From NCBI GenBank assembly GCA_965277595.1, contig CBDIDH010000002.1, positions 4,774,001 through 4,838,000 on the forward strand: DNA of 64,000 nt, read 5' to 3'. The stretch's first letter is position 1, and each line of letters opens with the position of its first letter. The position numbers were made by a program, and so were the translations under genes. Source of the DNA: CBDIDH01 sp965277595. Lineage in GTDB: Bacteria > Planctomycetota > Planctomycetia > Isosphaerales > Isosphaeraceae. The notes beneath the pieces are model-generated. The model was not told the DNA's origin, made no database searches, and saw nothing but the letters and a program-made list of their open reading frames with translations. Shown here in pieces: positions 50,401 to 59,400 of this stretch.

Positions 50401-50566
50401 CATTCGCGGTCGCCTTGCCGACGTTGAAGGCCCCTTGTTGCTCGGCCTCGGTGAGTCGGACGGGATCGCTCTCGGCCCTTTGCCCGTAAGCGCTTCCGGC
50501 TGGAAGAATAGAAAGGTAGGCGCAAAAGCCGACGAAGGCCCAGAGCCGGAGTCGTCCGTTGACCAA
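44462..50566 (-). CDS. Membrane-bound GH94 phosphorylase-like protein (secreted N-terminus, membrane domain, GH94 module)
   Basis: A 2034-residue protein with an unusual order. Signal peptide (AFVGFCAYLSILPAGSAYG), a beta-rich extracytoplasmic domain (about 30-190), a membrane domain of a dozen or more helices (about 195-940; e.g. SRIGLVLLFSLVVGLIW, LIAAGAAIVCTAVFSAL), then two GH94 N-terminal-like beta-sandwich regions (about 945-1190 and 1260-1500) and a GH94 (alpha/alpha)6 catalytic domain (about 1520-1990). Catalytic landmarks are YQASGAYGFRDQLQD (about 1579) and GTGDWNDGLDEIG with the general-acid Asp1732 in DWND. GH94 enzymes are inverting phosphorylases of beta-glucosides. Unlike NdvB/Cgs it has no GT84 domain. 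It lies 141 bases after the ABC exporter gene and 57 before the hydrolase gene. Confidence 0.85.
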   Translation of the reverse strand: MVNGRLRLWAFVGFCAYLSILPAGSAYGQRAESDPVRLTEAEQQGAFNVGKATANVGRVTDPTEGPILKLDFNLPRETAAGVWSKAFPKGLDPEHADLVRIGIKEDDPETIPQVAVSLEIKGSSGKTQKIAADLTPGWSVTEEPIDWPTIGTIAEVVVVVNRAGDSETVSGSIGVDVRFERLSLIRKLGTHPTSRIGLVLLFSLVVGLIWRSVVRVPVEESARVVGGFRRDLALGVGVVLIACLGIVVFDLGGRGPLEVGWMPVVLALAGTVVGGWFKLMLTGKPRTASSVFQDMAATGLLAASTSPLAILQAPASWSETLLLSQFAAGMTVVIYHLANLHRLLTFGRPLGRAAGALIVGTPYVVGSLVLLESTDLMATFTGLPLLGRVIVVFLFNEIVADGLGLVTKRTPLIGVRARVSLLLVAIAVNLAPYVATFGSGPWVASLHVLPQWFVTVVTTMLSQGGLWAEVYLITGLVMDAIHGYAPNREAVHNHPYLGLKKGMVYSGVFMGLLHGLGAIDGIGAIARLAAAYPVVVASAFGAIAFPMVKTIIETFDGSQAFFRRAAKSYQNPWLYVRGAVAGLALGLGIAWDVPHRLTLYRSFFGFCAGVACYAGVALVRDLIASATGHGRVRSPRVYAAQAMLGGAIGAGLGFYFDTAQVGVVVTKYHRYLAAGLPPEPMETRPFLSKWGLINLGAVHGGVSLLFNEALAGVIGWGIPSWLFAINGTFMAAYFRKDARPIREIFSGEGLAQLSLNMLGVLRWGLWMSPIINSFLRQTGVPTWYDQDGAIRTALATVRELTMTPDAFRAWSLQVFTDLLAYDWLRVLIWLDHFGLRVATLVNLSFLGMDALDRRLARSLAPSATSRFIPEGIKRFTTWAPLLLPFYIPRGKDWDTAWDHSQAIQQAHPVGMLGMLASLPALEQSLIAAGAAIVCTAVFSALRRLESRRKIVRSTWTLRQDGYEVSLRDDGALTSRVPDRNYDVSRRSYDGLDPAGRALFLVDATGQTRRSWTIVGNEPLGRGQSATIEPGTDFFRFVRTDPESNVRTTVEIRLPTPGDPVELWTITAENLSTSPRQIKVVPYLEWVLNRPDADRGHTQYNRLFAEMEYSQALRAVLAWDKHAKALGFLAADLPPSGFLTSRLDFLGRARSLWSSRVLETLAFSTAEDTESHPTFDPIGSLLLSLSLPASGTARLRLLIGLTTDKAAAIALIQRHLETPGASSVSASRKRKTFHPIRHGEIPPGTPQPYTDFSADGRTLHVQTPFTPRPFDQTLSNALGHVVSVTNRGLNTSSSVNAQQNRITPDWSDTATREVPPEAFYLFDPDALAWFSPTYHPLNDPDAAYSVSFGVDGTAVYQMAKDAIETELTIFVPPDDPTGVYLLSVRNLSETPRRLRLAPYFQIVLAGQPEDSGPLKIRSLPSSNALTFENPRNTFRTGPAFAAVSRPVEHVTTDRGRFFGLGRDVQRPRMLELGEPDAPSTTDDRPVAAFLTTLDIPSRGEASVVVILGQADNQIQADRLIRKYQDPEAALQALEATRRWWLSLNETLTLRTNRPDFDRYLDWLKYQALAERIWARRGFYQASGAYGFRDQLQDSVNLLWMDPSIARRQILLHASQQFLEGDVVHWFHLLQDGRTGFVGRSHASDNLLWLPWGVVEYLGATGDLSILDERTAYLESEQPFAPLPSGKAGVGFDPLRSVREDTVYRHCLKAIDLVLDHRLGVHGLPLMGTGDWNDGLDEIGSEGRGESVWLAFFLAYVLERLIPRIDRIDGPSRQSYYLDRLNALKTAIESTWRGDRYLRAFHDDGTEIGVKGSGIWEIDALTAAWAVMANVNPDRGRIVFATALDILEKETTILLGWPPLREDTHPYLGRSSGYPEGVRENGMYCHGVQWLVGAARLLADRADREGRADDARSYRETAFRLWQKIAATFHDTPDRIEIYGGQPNQQAADMVTTFDPGRMIWNGYTGSAGWMFRQAIEGVLGLRLDAGRVTVPADPSAPGGPALISITRDLARSPFPDPTGSRPAPQSFVFEPIPPS

Positions 50567-50707
50567 GGTGCGATCCTCCCTCGTCGTCCGCGGTCCGGCG
50601 GTTGCCGGATTGGCAACCGTCGCTGTCTCGAACGGTTTCGCGTTCTGTTTCCGAACAACCTACAGCGACGGGCCGCCGAAAGGGAGGGGGTTTCGCCGAA
50701 GTGGAGA

Positions 50708-52585
50708 TCAGGCGGTCGCGGGCGAAGGGACCGAGGGAACGAGAAGGCCGACCGGCGAGGGATCACCCTCGGCCGACCGGACGAGTTCCGCGAAGACGCC
50801 GTCAAGGTCGACAAGCTGGTCGTATGTCCCCGTCTCGACGACCCGGCCGGCATCGACGACGAAGATCCGGTCGGTGTCGAGCAGGGTCGTCAGCCGGTGC
50901 GCGACGAGGATCACGGTTCGATCGGCTCGGGCCGAGTTGATCGCCTGCTGAACCCGACGCTCGCTGATGTTGTCGAGCGCCGAGGTCCCTTCATCAAGGA
51001 TGAGGATGGGGGGATTCTTGAGGAAGACCCGGGCGAGAGCGAGACGCTGCCGCTGGCCGCCCGAGAGATTCTGACCGCGCTCGGCGACCCTGGCGTTGTA
51101 ACCGCCGGGCATGGCGTTGATCTCATCGTGAATGCAGGCCATCCAGGCGGCATGTCGGATCGTGTCGTCGGTTGCGTCGGGGTTACCGTAAGCGATGTTC
51201 TCGGCGATGGTTCCGGCGAAGAGAAACGGACTCTGGCCGACGTAACCGATCAGTTCGGCGATCGTTTCGCGGGTGATCGATTCCAGAGGGACGCCACCGA
51301 GCATCGCCCGGCCTCCGCTCGGGTGCGAGAGCCGCATCAGGACGCGAAGCCAGGTGGACTTGCCGCAGCCCGACCGTCCCGCGACGCCGATCGTCTCGCC
51401 GTGGCGGATCGCCAGGGTCAGGCCGTTGAGCGCGGGCTTGACCCGGCCGTCAGAGGTTTTGTAGACGACCTCAAGCTCATCCGCGTCAAAGAGCGGTTGG
51501 CCGACGACGACCGACGGAAGTCTTGGGTCAGCCGGCTGAAACGATCGGTCGACAGGCTGCGAGAGCATGTCGACGAGGTCGCCAACCTTAAGACTACTCT
51601 CGTGCGCCTCGTCAATGAACCGGTGGATCTCGTTGAGCGGAGACATGACGTTCATGTATAGCACCGAGAACGTCAGGATGTCGCCAAAGAGAATCTGGCC
51701 GTGGACGAATAGGTAAATGGCGTAGGCAATCACGAGTAGGTGAAAGAATCCCTCGTTCAGCGCCTTACCACAACCAAAAAGCGACATCTCGAAGTGGTGG
51801 CGGATCTCCATCGCCCGGCGCGTCTCCGCGGCGCGTTCGACCCGGCGAATCTCGGCGGCGTGCGTGTTGGCGGCGCGCACGTAATCAAGGCCGCTCAACT
51901 GCTCGACGACCGTTCCGTCCATCGCCTCCCGGCTTCTCATCAGGCTGAGGCGGACGCCTTTCTGAGTGACAAGCTGCCACAAGGTCAGGGTGATCGAGAC
52001 CGGAATCACGCCGGCCATCGCCAGGGCGACTCTCGGCTGCTTGGATAGTGCCGCAGTCAAGGCGAAACTGCCGGTCATCAGCGCGGGGATGAAATCGAGA
52101 AAGCTCAGCCGGAGGTATCGAACGAGTCCCTCGACACTTCGGCTGATCCGACCGTGAAGCGAGCCGACCTGCTCGTGGGCCAGCGCCGAGAGATCAACCC
52201 GCATGAGATGGGCAATAACTTGCACGCACATGTCTTTGTCGATGCGCGTGCAGGTGTTTTCGACGAGAAAGCGCCGCAGGACGTTCATGGCCTCGCGCAC
52301 GACATACGCCAGGCCGATGAGGCCGAGAAAGGCCGACGCCGTCTTTGTCAGTTGCTCGGGGCCGAGACCAGGGTGCGTTTGCGGGTTGACCGACTCAACG
52401 AGTCGGCCAAGCAAGACAGGTATGGCCGTGTTCGCGGCGCTGGAGAGGGTCATCACCCCGAAGGCGATCCCCAGCGTCAGTTTTTGCGAACCGGGGACGA
52501 GCCGCCAGGCCTCGCGGCTCCGGCGCGCGATGTTGCGCAGCTCGTTCCAGAACCCGCGAACAGTCCGCTCCTGATTCGCAACCAT
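50708..52585 (-). CDS. ABC transporter, fused permease/ATPase; candidate beta-glucan exporter
   Basis: A 625-residue half-transporter of the MsbA/NdvA/ChvA type: an N-terminal type-1 exporter membrane domain of six helices (about 35-330) and a C-terminal nucleotide-binding domain (about 365-600) with Walker A GRSGCGKST, Q-loop YVGQSPFLF, signature LSGGQRQRLALAR, Walker B ILILDEGTSALD and H-loop VAHRL. It should work as a homodimer in the inner membrane. In rhizobia, Agrobacterium and Brucella, cyclic beta-1,2-glucan made by NdvB/ChvB/Cgs is exported by exactly this kind of protein. Its place between a Cgs-like synthase and a GH94 protein supports the same role, but lipid or other export cannot be excluded. 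ATG 52585 is preferred to the GTG two codons upstream because GAGAG lies five bases before it. Confidence 0.88.
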   Translation of the reverse strand: MVANQERTVRGFWNELRNIARRSREAWRLVPGSQKLTLGIAFGVMTLSSAANTAIPVLLGRLVESVNPQTHPGLGPEQLTKTASAFLGLIGLAYVVREAMNVLRRFLVENTCTRIDKDMCVQVIAHLMRVDLSALAHEQVGSLHGRISRSVEGLVRYLRLSFLDFIPALMTGSFALTAALSKQPRVALAMAGVIPVSITLTLWQLVTQKGVRLSLMRSREAMDGTVVEQLSGLDYVRAANTHAAEIRRVERAAETRRAMEIRHHFEMSLFGCGKALNEGFFHLLVIAYAIYLFVHGQILFGDILTFSVLYMNVMSPLNEIHRFIDEAHESSLKVGDLVDMLSQPVDRSFQPADPRLPSVVVGQPLFDADELEVVYKTSDGRVKPALNGLTLAIRHGETIGVAGRSGCGKSTWLRVLMRLSHPSGGRAMLGGVPLESITRETIAELIGYVGQSPFLFAGTIAENIAYGNPDATDDTIRHAAWMACIHDEINAMPGGYNARVAERGQNLSGGQRQRLALARVFLKNPPILILDEGTSALDNISERRVQQAINSARADRTVILVAHRLTTLLDTDRIFVVDAGRVVETGTYDQLVDLDGVFAELVRSAEGDPSPVGLLVPSVPSPATA

Positions 52586-52929
52586 GAACACTCTCGATCG
52601 GTTCAGAAAAAGGGGGTCAGCCGTCTCGCGTTGGAGTGCCTTTTCTCAAACATTCCCCGCGCCATGAACGTACTGGAGTCGCGGAACTTCACGAACTTGC
52701 ACAAAAAGTCCAACCTTTTTCCAAATTCGATGCGGCGTGATCAGGCAAGACCGCACAAACCGTGGGCATCGAACAACCTTCCCTTTCGGAAAACCGAACC
52801 CACCCGAACGCTTCATTAGAAATTCTTATACAGGATTTCTGATTTAGAGGCACTAGCTTTAGCGGCGCGAGGTTTGCTAGGATACTTCTCCGGTCACGCT
52901 CTAACTTTGACGATCCATGGAGGAAAATC
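52586..52929. promoter_or_regulatory. Divergent control region between the ABC exporter and a small gene
   Basis: The 340 bases separate the minus-strand exporter from the plus-strand 91-residue gene. AGAAATTC (52818-52825) and GATTTCT (52834-52840) form an inverted repeat around TTATACAG, a possible operator or weak terminator stem. GGAGGA at 52919-52924 is the ribosome-binding site of the small gene, five bases before its ATG. This stretch is more AT-rich than its surroundings, as expected for promoters, but I cannot place them with certainty. Confidence 0.45.
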
Positions 52930-53205
52930 ATGGCCCATATTCGTAACGAGTCCGCACTTTCCACCACGCCTCGGATCGCGACCATGCCTCGCCTGCGGGG
53001 GGATTTGCGCGACGTGAACTCGACTGGTTCCTCGTTCAGAGAGTCCGCGGACCTCGCGCAGGGGCACGACGAGTCATTGATCGTCGACGCTCGATCTTCG
53101 GTCAGTCCCGCGCAGATGGTCGAAAACAAACTGTCGAGAATGCTCAAGGATACGTCCATGCCCGTCAGCCACCTTCAGATGCGTGGCCTTCTCCGGGCTC
53201 GTTGA
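52930..53205 (+). CDS. Small protein of unknown function in the glucan locus
   Basis: A 91-residue hydrophilic protein without signal peptide or membrane segment. It has a consensus ribosome-binding site (GGAGGA, spacing five) and an ATG start, which makes it a likely real gene despite its size. It is rich in Ser, Arg and Asp; the C-terminal third (SPAQMVENKLSRMLKDTSM) could form an amphipathic helix. I do not recognise a family. It is coded opposite to the surrounding genes, between the exporter and the glucan synthase, so a regulatory role is possible but unproven. Confidence 0.6.
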   Translation: MAHIRNESALSTTPRIATMPRLRGDLRDVNSTGSSFRESADLAQGHDESLIVDARSSVSPAQMVENKLSRMLKDTSMPVSHLQMRGLLRAR

Positions 53206-53433
53206 GGTCTGATCGAAAGTTGATCTCCGGCTCCGGCAGGCTCGCACCGGCCGGTTTGAGATGGATCTTGAAGAATGGAGAGACGGGGGTTTGACGGAGC
53301 TTGCCTGAACTCGATTTTGAAGCCTCTCCGCCCCCGCCCGCGCGAGCCAACGCACCTCCCCACTCGATGCTCATCCGGCCAGACTTGCACGGTAAACCTA
53401 CCTTCGCCAATCGATCTCTAACGATCTTACACC

Positions 53434-56400
53434 TCAGGGAGTTCCCATGATGGCGCGCACCTCGTGAATCTGGCCGTCGTCGTGAATAGGAAACGACGTT
53501 CCAGCCTGCGCGAGGCCGTCAACCTCGATTGAGGCGATTCCGCGTTCGACCCCATTGGGGTTCTCGACCCGAATCCGGTACGTCGCCGATCGGTATCGAT
53601 AGGTGATCGCAAACCCAGGCCAGTCGCCGGGGATGCACGGGTCAAGATCCAGGGCCTGACCGACTCGGGTCAGGCCGATGAGCGCTTCCAGACCGACCCG
53701 ATAGAGCCAGGAGGCCGAACCGGTGTACCAGGTCCAGCCACCCCGGCCGACGTGGGGCGATCGGCCGTAAACATCGGCGGCGACGACATAAGGTTCGACC
53801 CGATAACGCTCGACTCCGGCGGACGTGGCCGAGTGGCGGACCGGGTTTAATAGCTGGAAGAGGTCAAAGGCGCGTCGGCCTCGACCGAGCCGGGCGTTTG
53901 CCAGAACGACCCAAGCCGCGGCGTGCGTGTACTGGCCACCGTTCTCGCGAGTGCCCGGAAGATACCCCTTGATGTAGCCCGGCTCCATCGGCGCCGAATC
54001 AAAAGGGGGGTCGAGAAGCAGGATCAGCGCATCGTGTTCGCGGACGAGCCGGTCGTCAACCGAGGCGAGGGCAATCCGGGCACGTTCGGGATCGCCCGAG
54101 CCGGAAATCACCGCCCACGACTGCGTGATCGAGTCAATACGACACTCATCGTTGCTGGCCGAGCCGAGGGGACGACCGTCATCAAAATAGGCGCGGCGAT
54201 ACCAGGCGCCATCCCAGGCGTTGGCCTCGACGCAGGCGGCCAGGGAGGCTGATGCGGCACGGAATCGGTGGACGCGGTCGGTCTCGCCCCGCGATTCCGC
54301 GAGCGGCGTGAATTCGCCGAGGACCGTGAGCAGGAACCAGGCGAGCCAGACGCTTTCGCCCTTTCCACCGGCGCCGACGCGATTCATCCCATCGTTCCAG
54401 TCGCCCGTGCCCATCAGCGGAAGACCATGAGCGCCAAACCGGAGCGAGCGTTCCAGGGCCAGGGCGCAATGCTCATAGAGCGTCGCCGGTTCGTCGGCGA
54501 TGGCGGGAAGGCTGAAGTCGTCTTCCTGACCGGGCCGGAGCATCGGCGCCTTGAGAAAGTTCACGCGCTCTTCGAAAATCGAGGCGTCGCCCGTGGTTTG
54601 GGCGTATCGGCAGGCGGCCGTGACGAGCCAGAGCGGGTCGTCCGAGATCCTCGTGCGGACGCCTCGCCCCGAGGGGGGGTGCCACCAGTGCTGAACGTCC
54701 CCCTCGGTAAACTGGCGCGAGGCGGCGAGAAGAATGTGGGCGCGAGCAACCTCGGGCGCGGCGTGGACCAGCGCCTGAACATCCTGAAGTTGATCGCGAT
54801 AGCCGAAGGCCCCGCCCGACTGGTAAAAGGCCGACCGACCCAGAACCCGACAGCTTAAAATCTGATAGACGAGCCAGCGGTTCAGCAAGAGGTCAAAGGC
54901 CGGGTCGGGCGTCTGGACCCGGACCGACTCGACGATTGGCTCCCAGTGCGTCTTGACCTCGTCAAGGGTTCGGGCGGATTGCGAGGCTTCGCGATGCTTG
55001 AACAGTAGCGCGCGGGCCTCGTCGACACTGCCGGCCTCGCCGAGGAAAAAGACGATCTCGCGCGACTGGCCGGGTTCGAGGTCAAACTTGACCTGGATCG
55101 CGGCACAGGGATCAAGCACGGCGCCGACGCGGCCGGAAAGGTCGATCCGTCCCAGGGCCGCGGGCGAGGCAACCGATCCGTGGCGGCCGAGAAAGGCGGC
55201 GCGGTCGGCCGTGACGGTTCGGTCGGGCGTATCCACGTCGGCGAAGGCGATTCGACTGGCGAAATCGGTCCGGAAGACGTTGCGGGCGAAGATCGCGCCG
55301 GTTTCGGTGTCAAGTTCGCTGACGACGTGCATCGCGGCGGCGTCGCGTGTCGATCCGAGCACCCATTCGGCGTAGAAGGTCGCCGAGAGGCGTCGGGCGC
55401 GGCTGTCGGGGTTGGTGACCTTGAGGGAGATTCGCTTGATGGTGTCGTCGGGGGGAACCAAAAGGGTTAATTCGTGCTGGAGGCCGTGCGTGTTCCGCTC
55501 AAAAATGGTGTAACCCTGGCCGTGTCGGACGAGTGTAGGTTCAGCCGAGGGGACGGGCAGAGGGGTCGGGCTCCAGAAGTCGCCAGTTTCCTCGTCGCGA
55601 AGGTAAACAACCTCGCCGGGGGGGTCGGAGACGGGATCGTTGGACCAGGGGGTCAGCCGGTTCGCCTGGCTGTTTCCCGACCAGGTGAATCCCGAGCCGG
55701 CCTCGGTAATCAGGAATCCGAATGACGGGTTCGCAATGACATTGATCCAGGGCGCGGGGGGCAAGACAGGGTGCGGCTTCGGCCCCGTCGGGCGACCGAC
55801 CGAGCCGTTGCGGCCGACTCCAGAGTGCCCCTCGCCTTTGACGAGAATGCAGTATTCCCGGCTATCTTCGCGAAAGCCGCCGAGGCCGTTGGGATAGAGA
55901 AGCCCTTCGGGAAATTCCAGCGGTTCAACCGCCGGGAAACCCGCTGGCCGCGAGGGAACGAGCGGAGGCGGCAGCGCCGGAACGCGTTCGAGACGGTCAA
56001 GCTGGCTGGCGAGCGAACCGCGATCCCCCACGAGGACGACCCGAGCGGCGGCCTGGATCAGCGTCTTGTCCTGCTCGGGCATCTGCTCGGCCTTGCGGAC
56101 GAAGACGCCGCCGGCCTTGTCGACGAGATCGGCCGCGCCCGCGGTGCGAACCGCCTCTTGCAACTGTTCGTTGAGTTCCTCGAAGTAGCTGGTTGTCTCT
56201 TCATTGAGAAGGACGAGGTCAAACTCCAGCCCCTTGAGCCGCAGGAAGGCATGCGCCAGGAGGAGCTGGCGGGCGAGAAAGACCTGGCCGATGGCCCCGA
56301 TCCGGACGAGAACGACCGGCCGATCGCCGGAGATGCCGTACCGCCAGAGATCGGCCTGACCGTGCCGATTCGACGCGACGAGCGCGGGGGTTGGTCGCTG

Positions 56401-59400
56401 GGCCGACCCGGCGAAGATGACGTGGGCGCCGAGCCTCTGGAAGAGGTGGGCTTCCTCGGGCGACCAGCCGCGATGACTGTGCTCGATCTGGCTGTGCGCC
56501 CAGGCGAGTTCAAAGGCCCGAGCCGCGGCGGCGGGCTCGCGATACTGATCGGCGAGCGCCAGGGCCTCGTCGCGCGACTCCGCGACGGCCGTCGTGAAGG
56601 CGACGACCGACGACGTTCCCGGTTCCAGGTGAACGCGTACTCGAAGGCTCAAGACAGGGTCAAGGACCGGACCGGTTGTTCCGCTCAGGGAGGCCCCACG
56701 ATCGAGCGCGGCGGGGTCGGCGGTGGACCGGCCCCGGCCGAGGAACCGAGAGCGATCGGTTTCATAGCGTGGGGTTGCGCCGACGGCCGCCTGGGTTTCG
56801 GTCGCGGCGACGTGGACGGCCCAGACGGGCGCCTGGTCGGCCGACCGGGGGCGGCGTCGGCAGAGCAGGGCGGCGGGACCGGCAATCCATTCGGTTTCGA
56901 GAAAGAGCTTGCCAAAGGCGGGATGAGCCAGGTCGGCCCCTCGGGGGGCGAGCACGACCTCGGCATAGCTTGTCAGTTCGAGTTCGCGGGGGCGATCGGT
57001 CAGGTTTGTGACCGTGACCCGGCGAACCTCGGCGAATTGCTCGGGCGAAACGGTCACTTCCAGAAGCGTCTCGATTCCCGCATCCCGGCGCCGGAAGGTG
57101 GCCTTGTCGGCGGCGAAGATGACCTCGTAGTCGTCTGTGGGGCGACAAACAGGCTGATGACCGGCCGACCAGACAAGGTCGTGTTCGGGGTCGCGAACGT
57201 AACAGTACTGGCCCCAGCAGTCGCGGGTTGCGTCCTCGCGCCAGCGGGTCACGTCGAGGCCACGCCAGGTGCTCACGCCGGACCCGGCGTTGGTGAGCAG
57301 AACGTGATACTGCGTGTTCGAGAGCAAAAGCGTCCGAGGGGCGGGGGTCGACGGGGTCGTCAGCTGCCGACTTAACAGGGGCGCGGTCGACCGAGCCGGC
57401 TGGGCATCCGCTGCGGTGGCGACTTCCGCCGGGTCAACTGTCGGCGCATCGCGGGGCACGCGCTCTTGCAAGAGGAGATCGACGGCGCGGACCATCGGCA
57501 CGGCGTGGAAGCGGCGGGGCATCGGATCGTCAAGCACGGCGTTGGTCAGGCCGACGAGCGTCATCCCCTGATGGTGGGCCATGTACGACCGGACGACCAC
57601 GCATTTCGACCCCTTCGGGACGCGATCGGGCGTGTAGTCGATCGCTTCGTAGTAGCCGTAAGAGCCTTCGCCACCGGCCTCGGTCAGTCGTTTCAGGTTC
57701 TCAAGGGCCTCGCGCGGGGCGACCATCGCGGCCATCGCCGTGGCATACGGGGCGATCACCAGATCGCGCTCCAGGCCGCGCTTGAGCCCAAGGCCGGGGA
57801 CACCAAACGCCTGATATTGATAGTCGCCGTCAACGTACTGAGCGTTGAAGGCCGATTCCGAGATCCCCCAGGGAAGGCCCTTCTGCCGGCCGTATTCCAC
57901 CTGCCGCGAAACCGCCGTCCGACAGGCTTCCGAGACCAGGGTGCCAGGAAGGCTCCGCAGGAGGAGGCGGGGCATCAAATATTCAAACATCGTCCCGCCC
58001 CAGGAGACGAGCCCGATCCGCCCCGCGCCTCGAATAAAGGGGCGGCCAAGCTGGAACCAGTGGCGGCGGGGAGCGTCGCCCCGGGCAACCGTCAAGAAGC
58101 TCGTCAGGCTCGACTCCGACGCGAGCAGGTCGTAACAGGCGCCGTCGAGACTTCCTTGAGTGAGGTTGCAGCCGATCGAGTAAAGATGGCGGTCGGCCTT
58201 GTAGAGCGGCCGGAAGTCCATCGCCGACGCGATCGCCTCGGCGCGATCGGCGAGACGGCGGATCTGACCGAGCAGGTCCGGGGCGATCGACGTTTGAAGG
58301 CCGTCGATGATCGCGCGGAAGCGGTCCGCCGCCGGGGCCGACGTGGCGATCGTCTCAAGCGCCTCGGTCAACCCGGCGGCGCGGCGGTCGAGACCGGCGA
58401 GGCTGAGACCGGGATCAACCAGTTGCCCGCGGAGCTCCGCCCAGCGCTGGGCAAGGTCGGTCGAGCCCCAGTTCGGGGGGATCGGTTCTTCCCAGCTTCG
58501 GAGCGGAGCGAGCCAGGGGGCGACCGCCGCAAGCTCGGCGCGTCGGGCGCGGACCTGACCGCCAAGGCGTTTCGCCCAGGCTTCGCGATCATCCTCGGCG
58601 GCGGTTTGGCCTTCTTCCGGCGATCGGAGCCGGCCGACGAGCGTGGTTACGTCCCAGTCGACCCGGCCGAGCCAGTCGTCCCAGGCGAGGAGATCGCCGG
58701 GCCTTTGGATCAGGAGGGCGTCGAAGGCCTCGCGCCCGGGACGCCCCTCGGCAACGGCGAGAGCCAGGGTGTCGGCGACTCCCTCAATCAGCTCTGGACC
58801 GACGATCGGGCCATCGATCTTTTCGCGAAGCCCCTGTTTCAAGGTCACGAGGCAGCCGAGAAGGTTGCCGCTATCGACGGTCGAAACATAGGCTGGGGGG
58901 AGAACCCGAAGGGTCCGGGTGTTGTACCAGTTGTAGAAGTGGCCCCAGTGCTTTTCCATTCGGTCAAACGTGTCGAGCGTCTTTTCGAGGCGATCGGCGA
59001 GGTTCCGCAAGCTGACGTACCCGAGGTCGTGCGCGGCGAGGGTCGAGAGGAGCAAGAGCCCCTGATTCGTCGGCGAGGTGCGGTGCGCGACCCGGCCGTC
59101 GGGAAGTTCCTGGAAGTTGTCGGGGGGGAGCCAGTGATCGTCCTCGCCGACAAAGGTCTCGAAGAAATACCAGGTCTTGCGGGCGACTCGACGCAAGGCG
59201 CGGCGCTCGGCCTCGTTCAAGGGAACGTCGGTCGTCGGCCTTGGCTGGCTGACCCAGTAGGCGATGACCGGCGAGATGAACCAGGCCAGCAGGATCGGCG
59301 CCGAGGCGGCCAGGGCCTCGGGCCGAAGCAGGGTCACCAGACTCGCCAGAACCGCCGCGATCGCCATGGCCGGCCACATGCTCAGGGCGAACCGGGCAAG

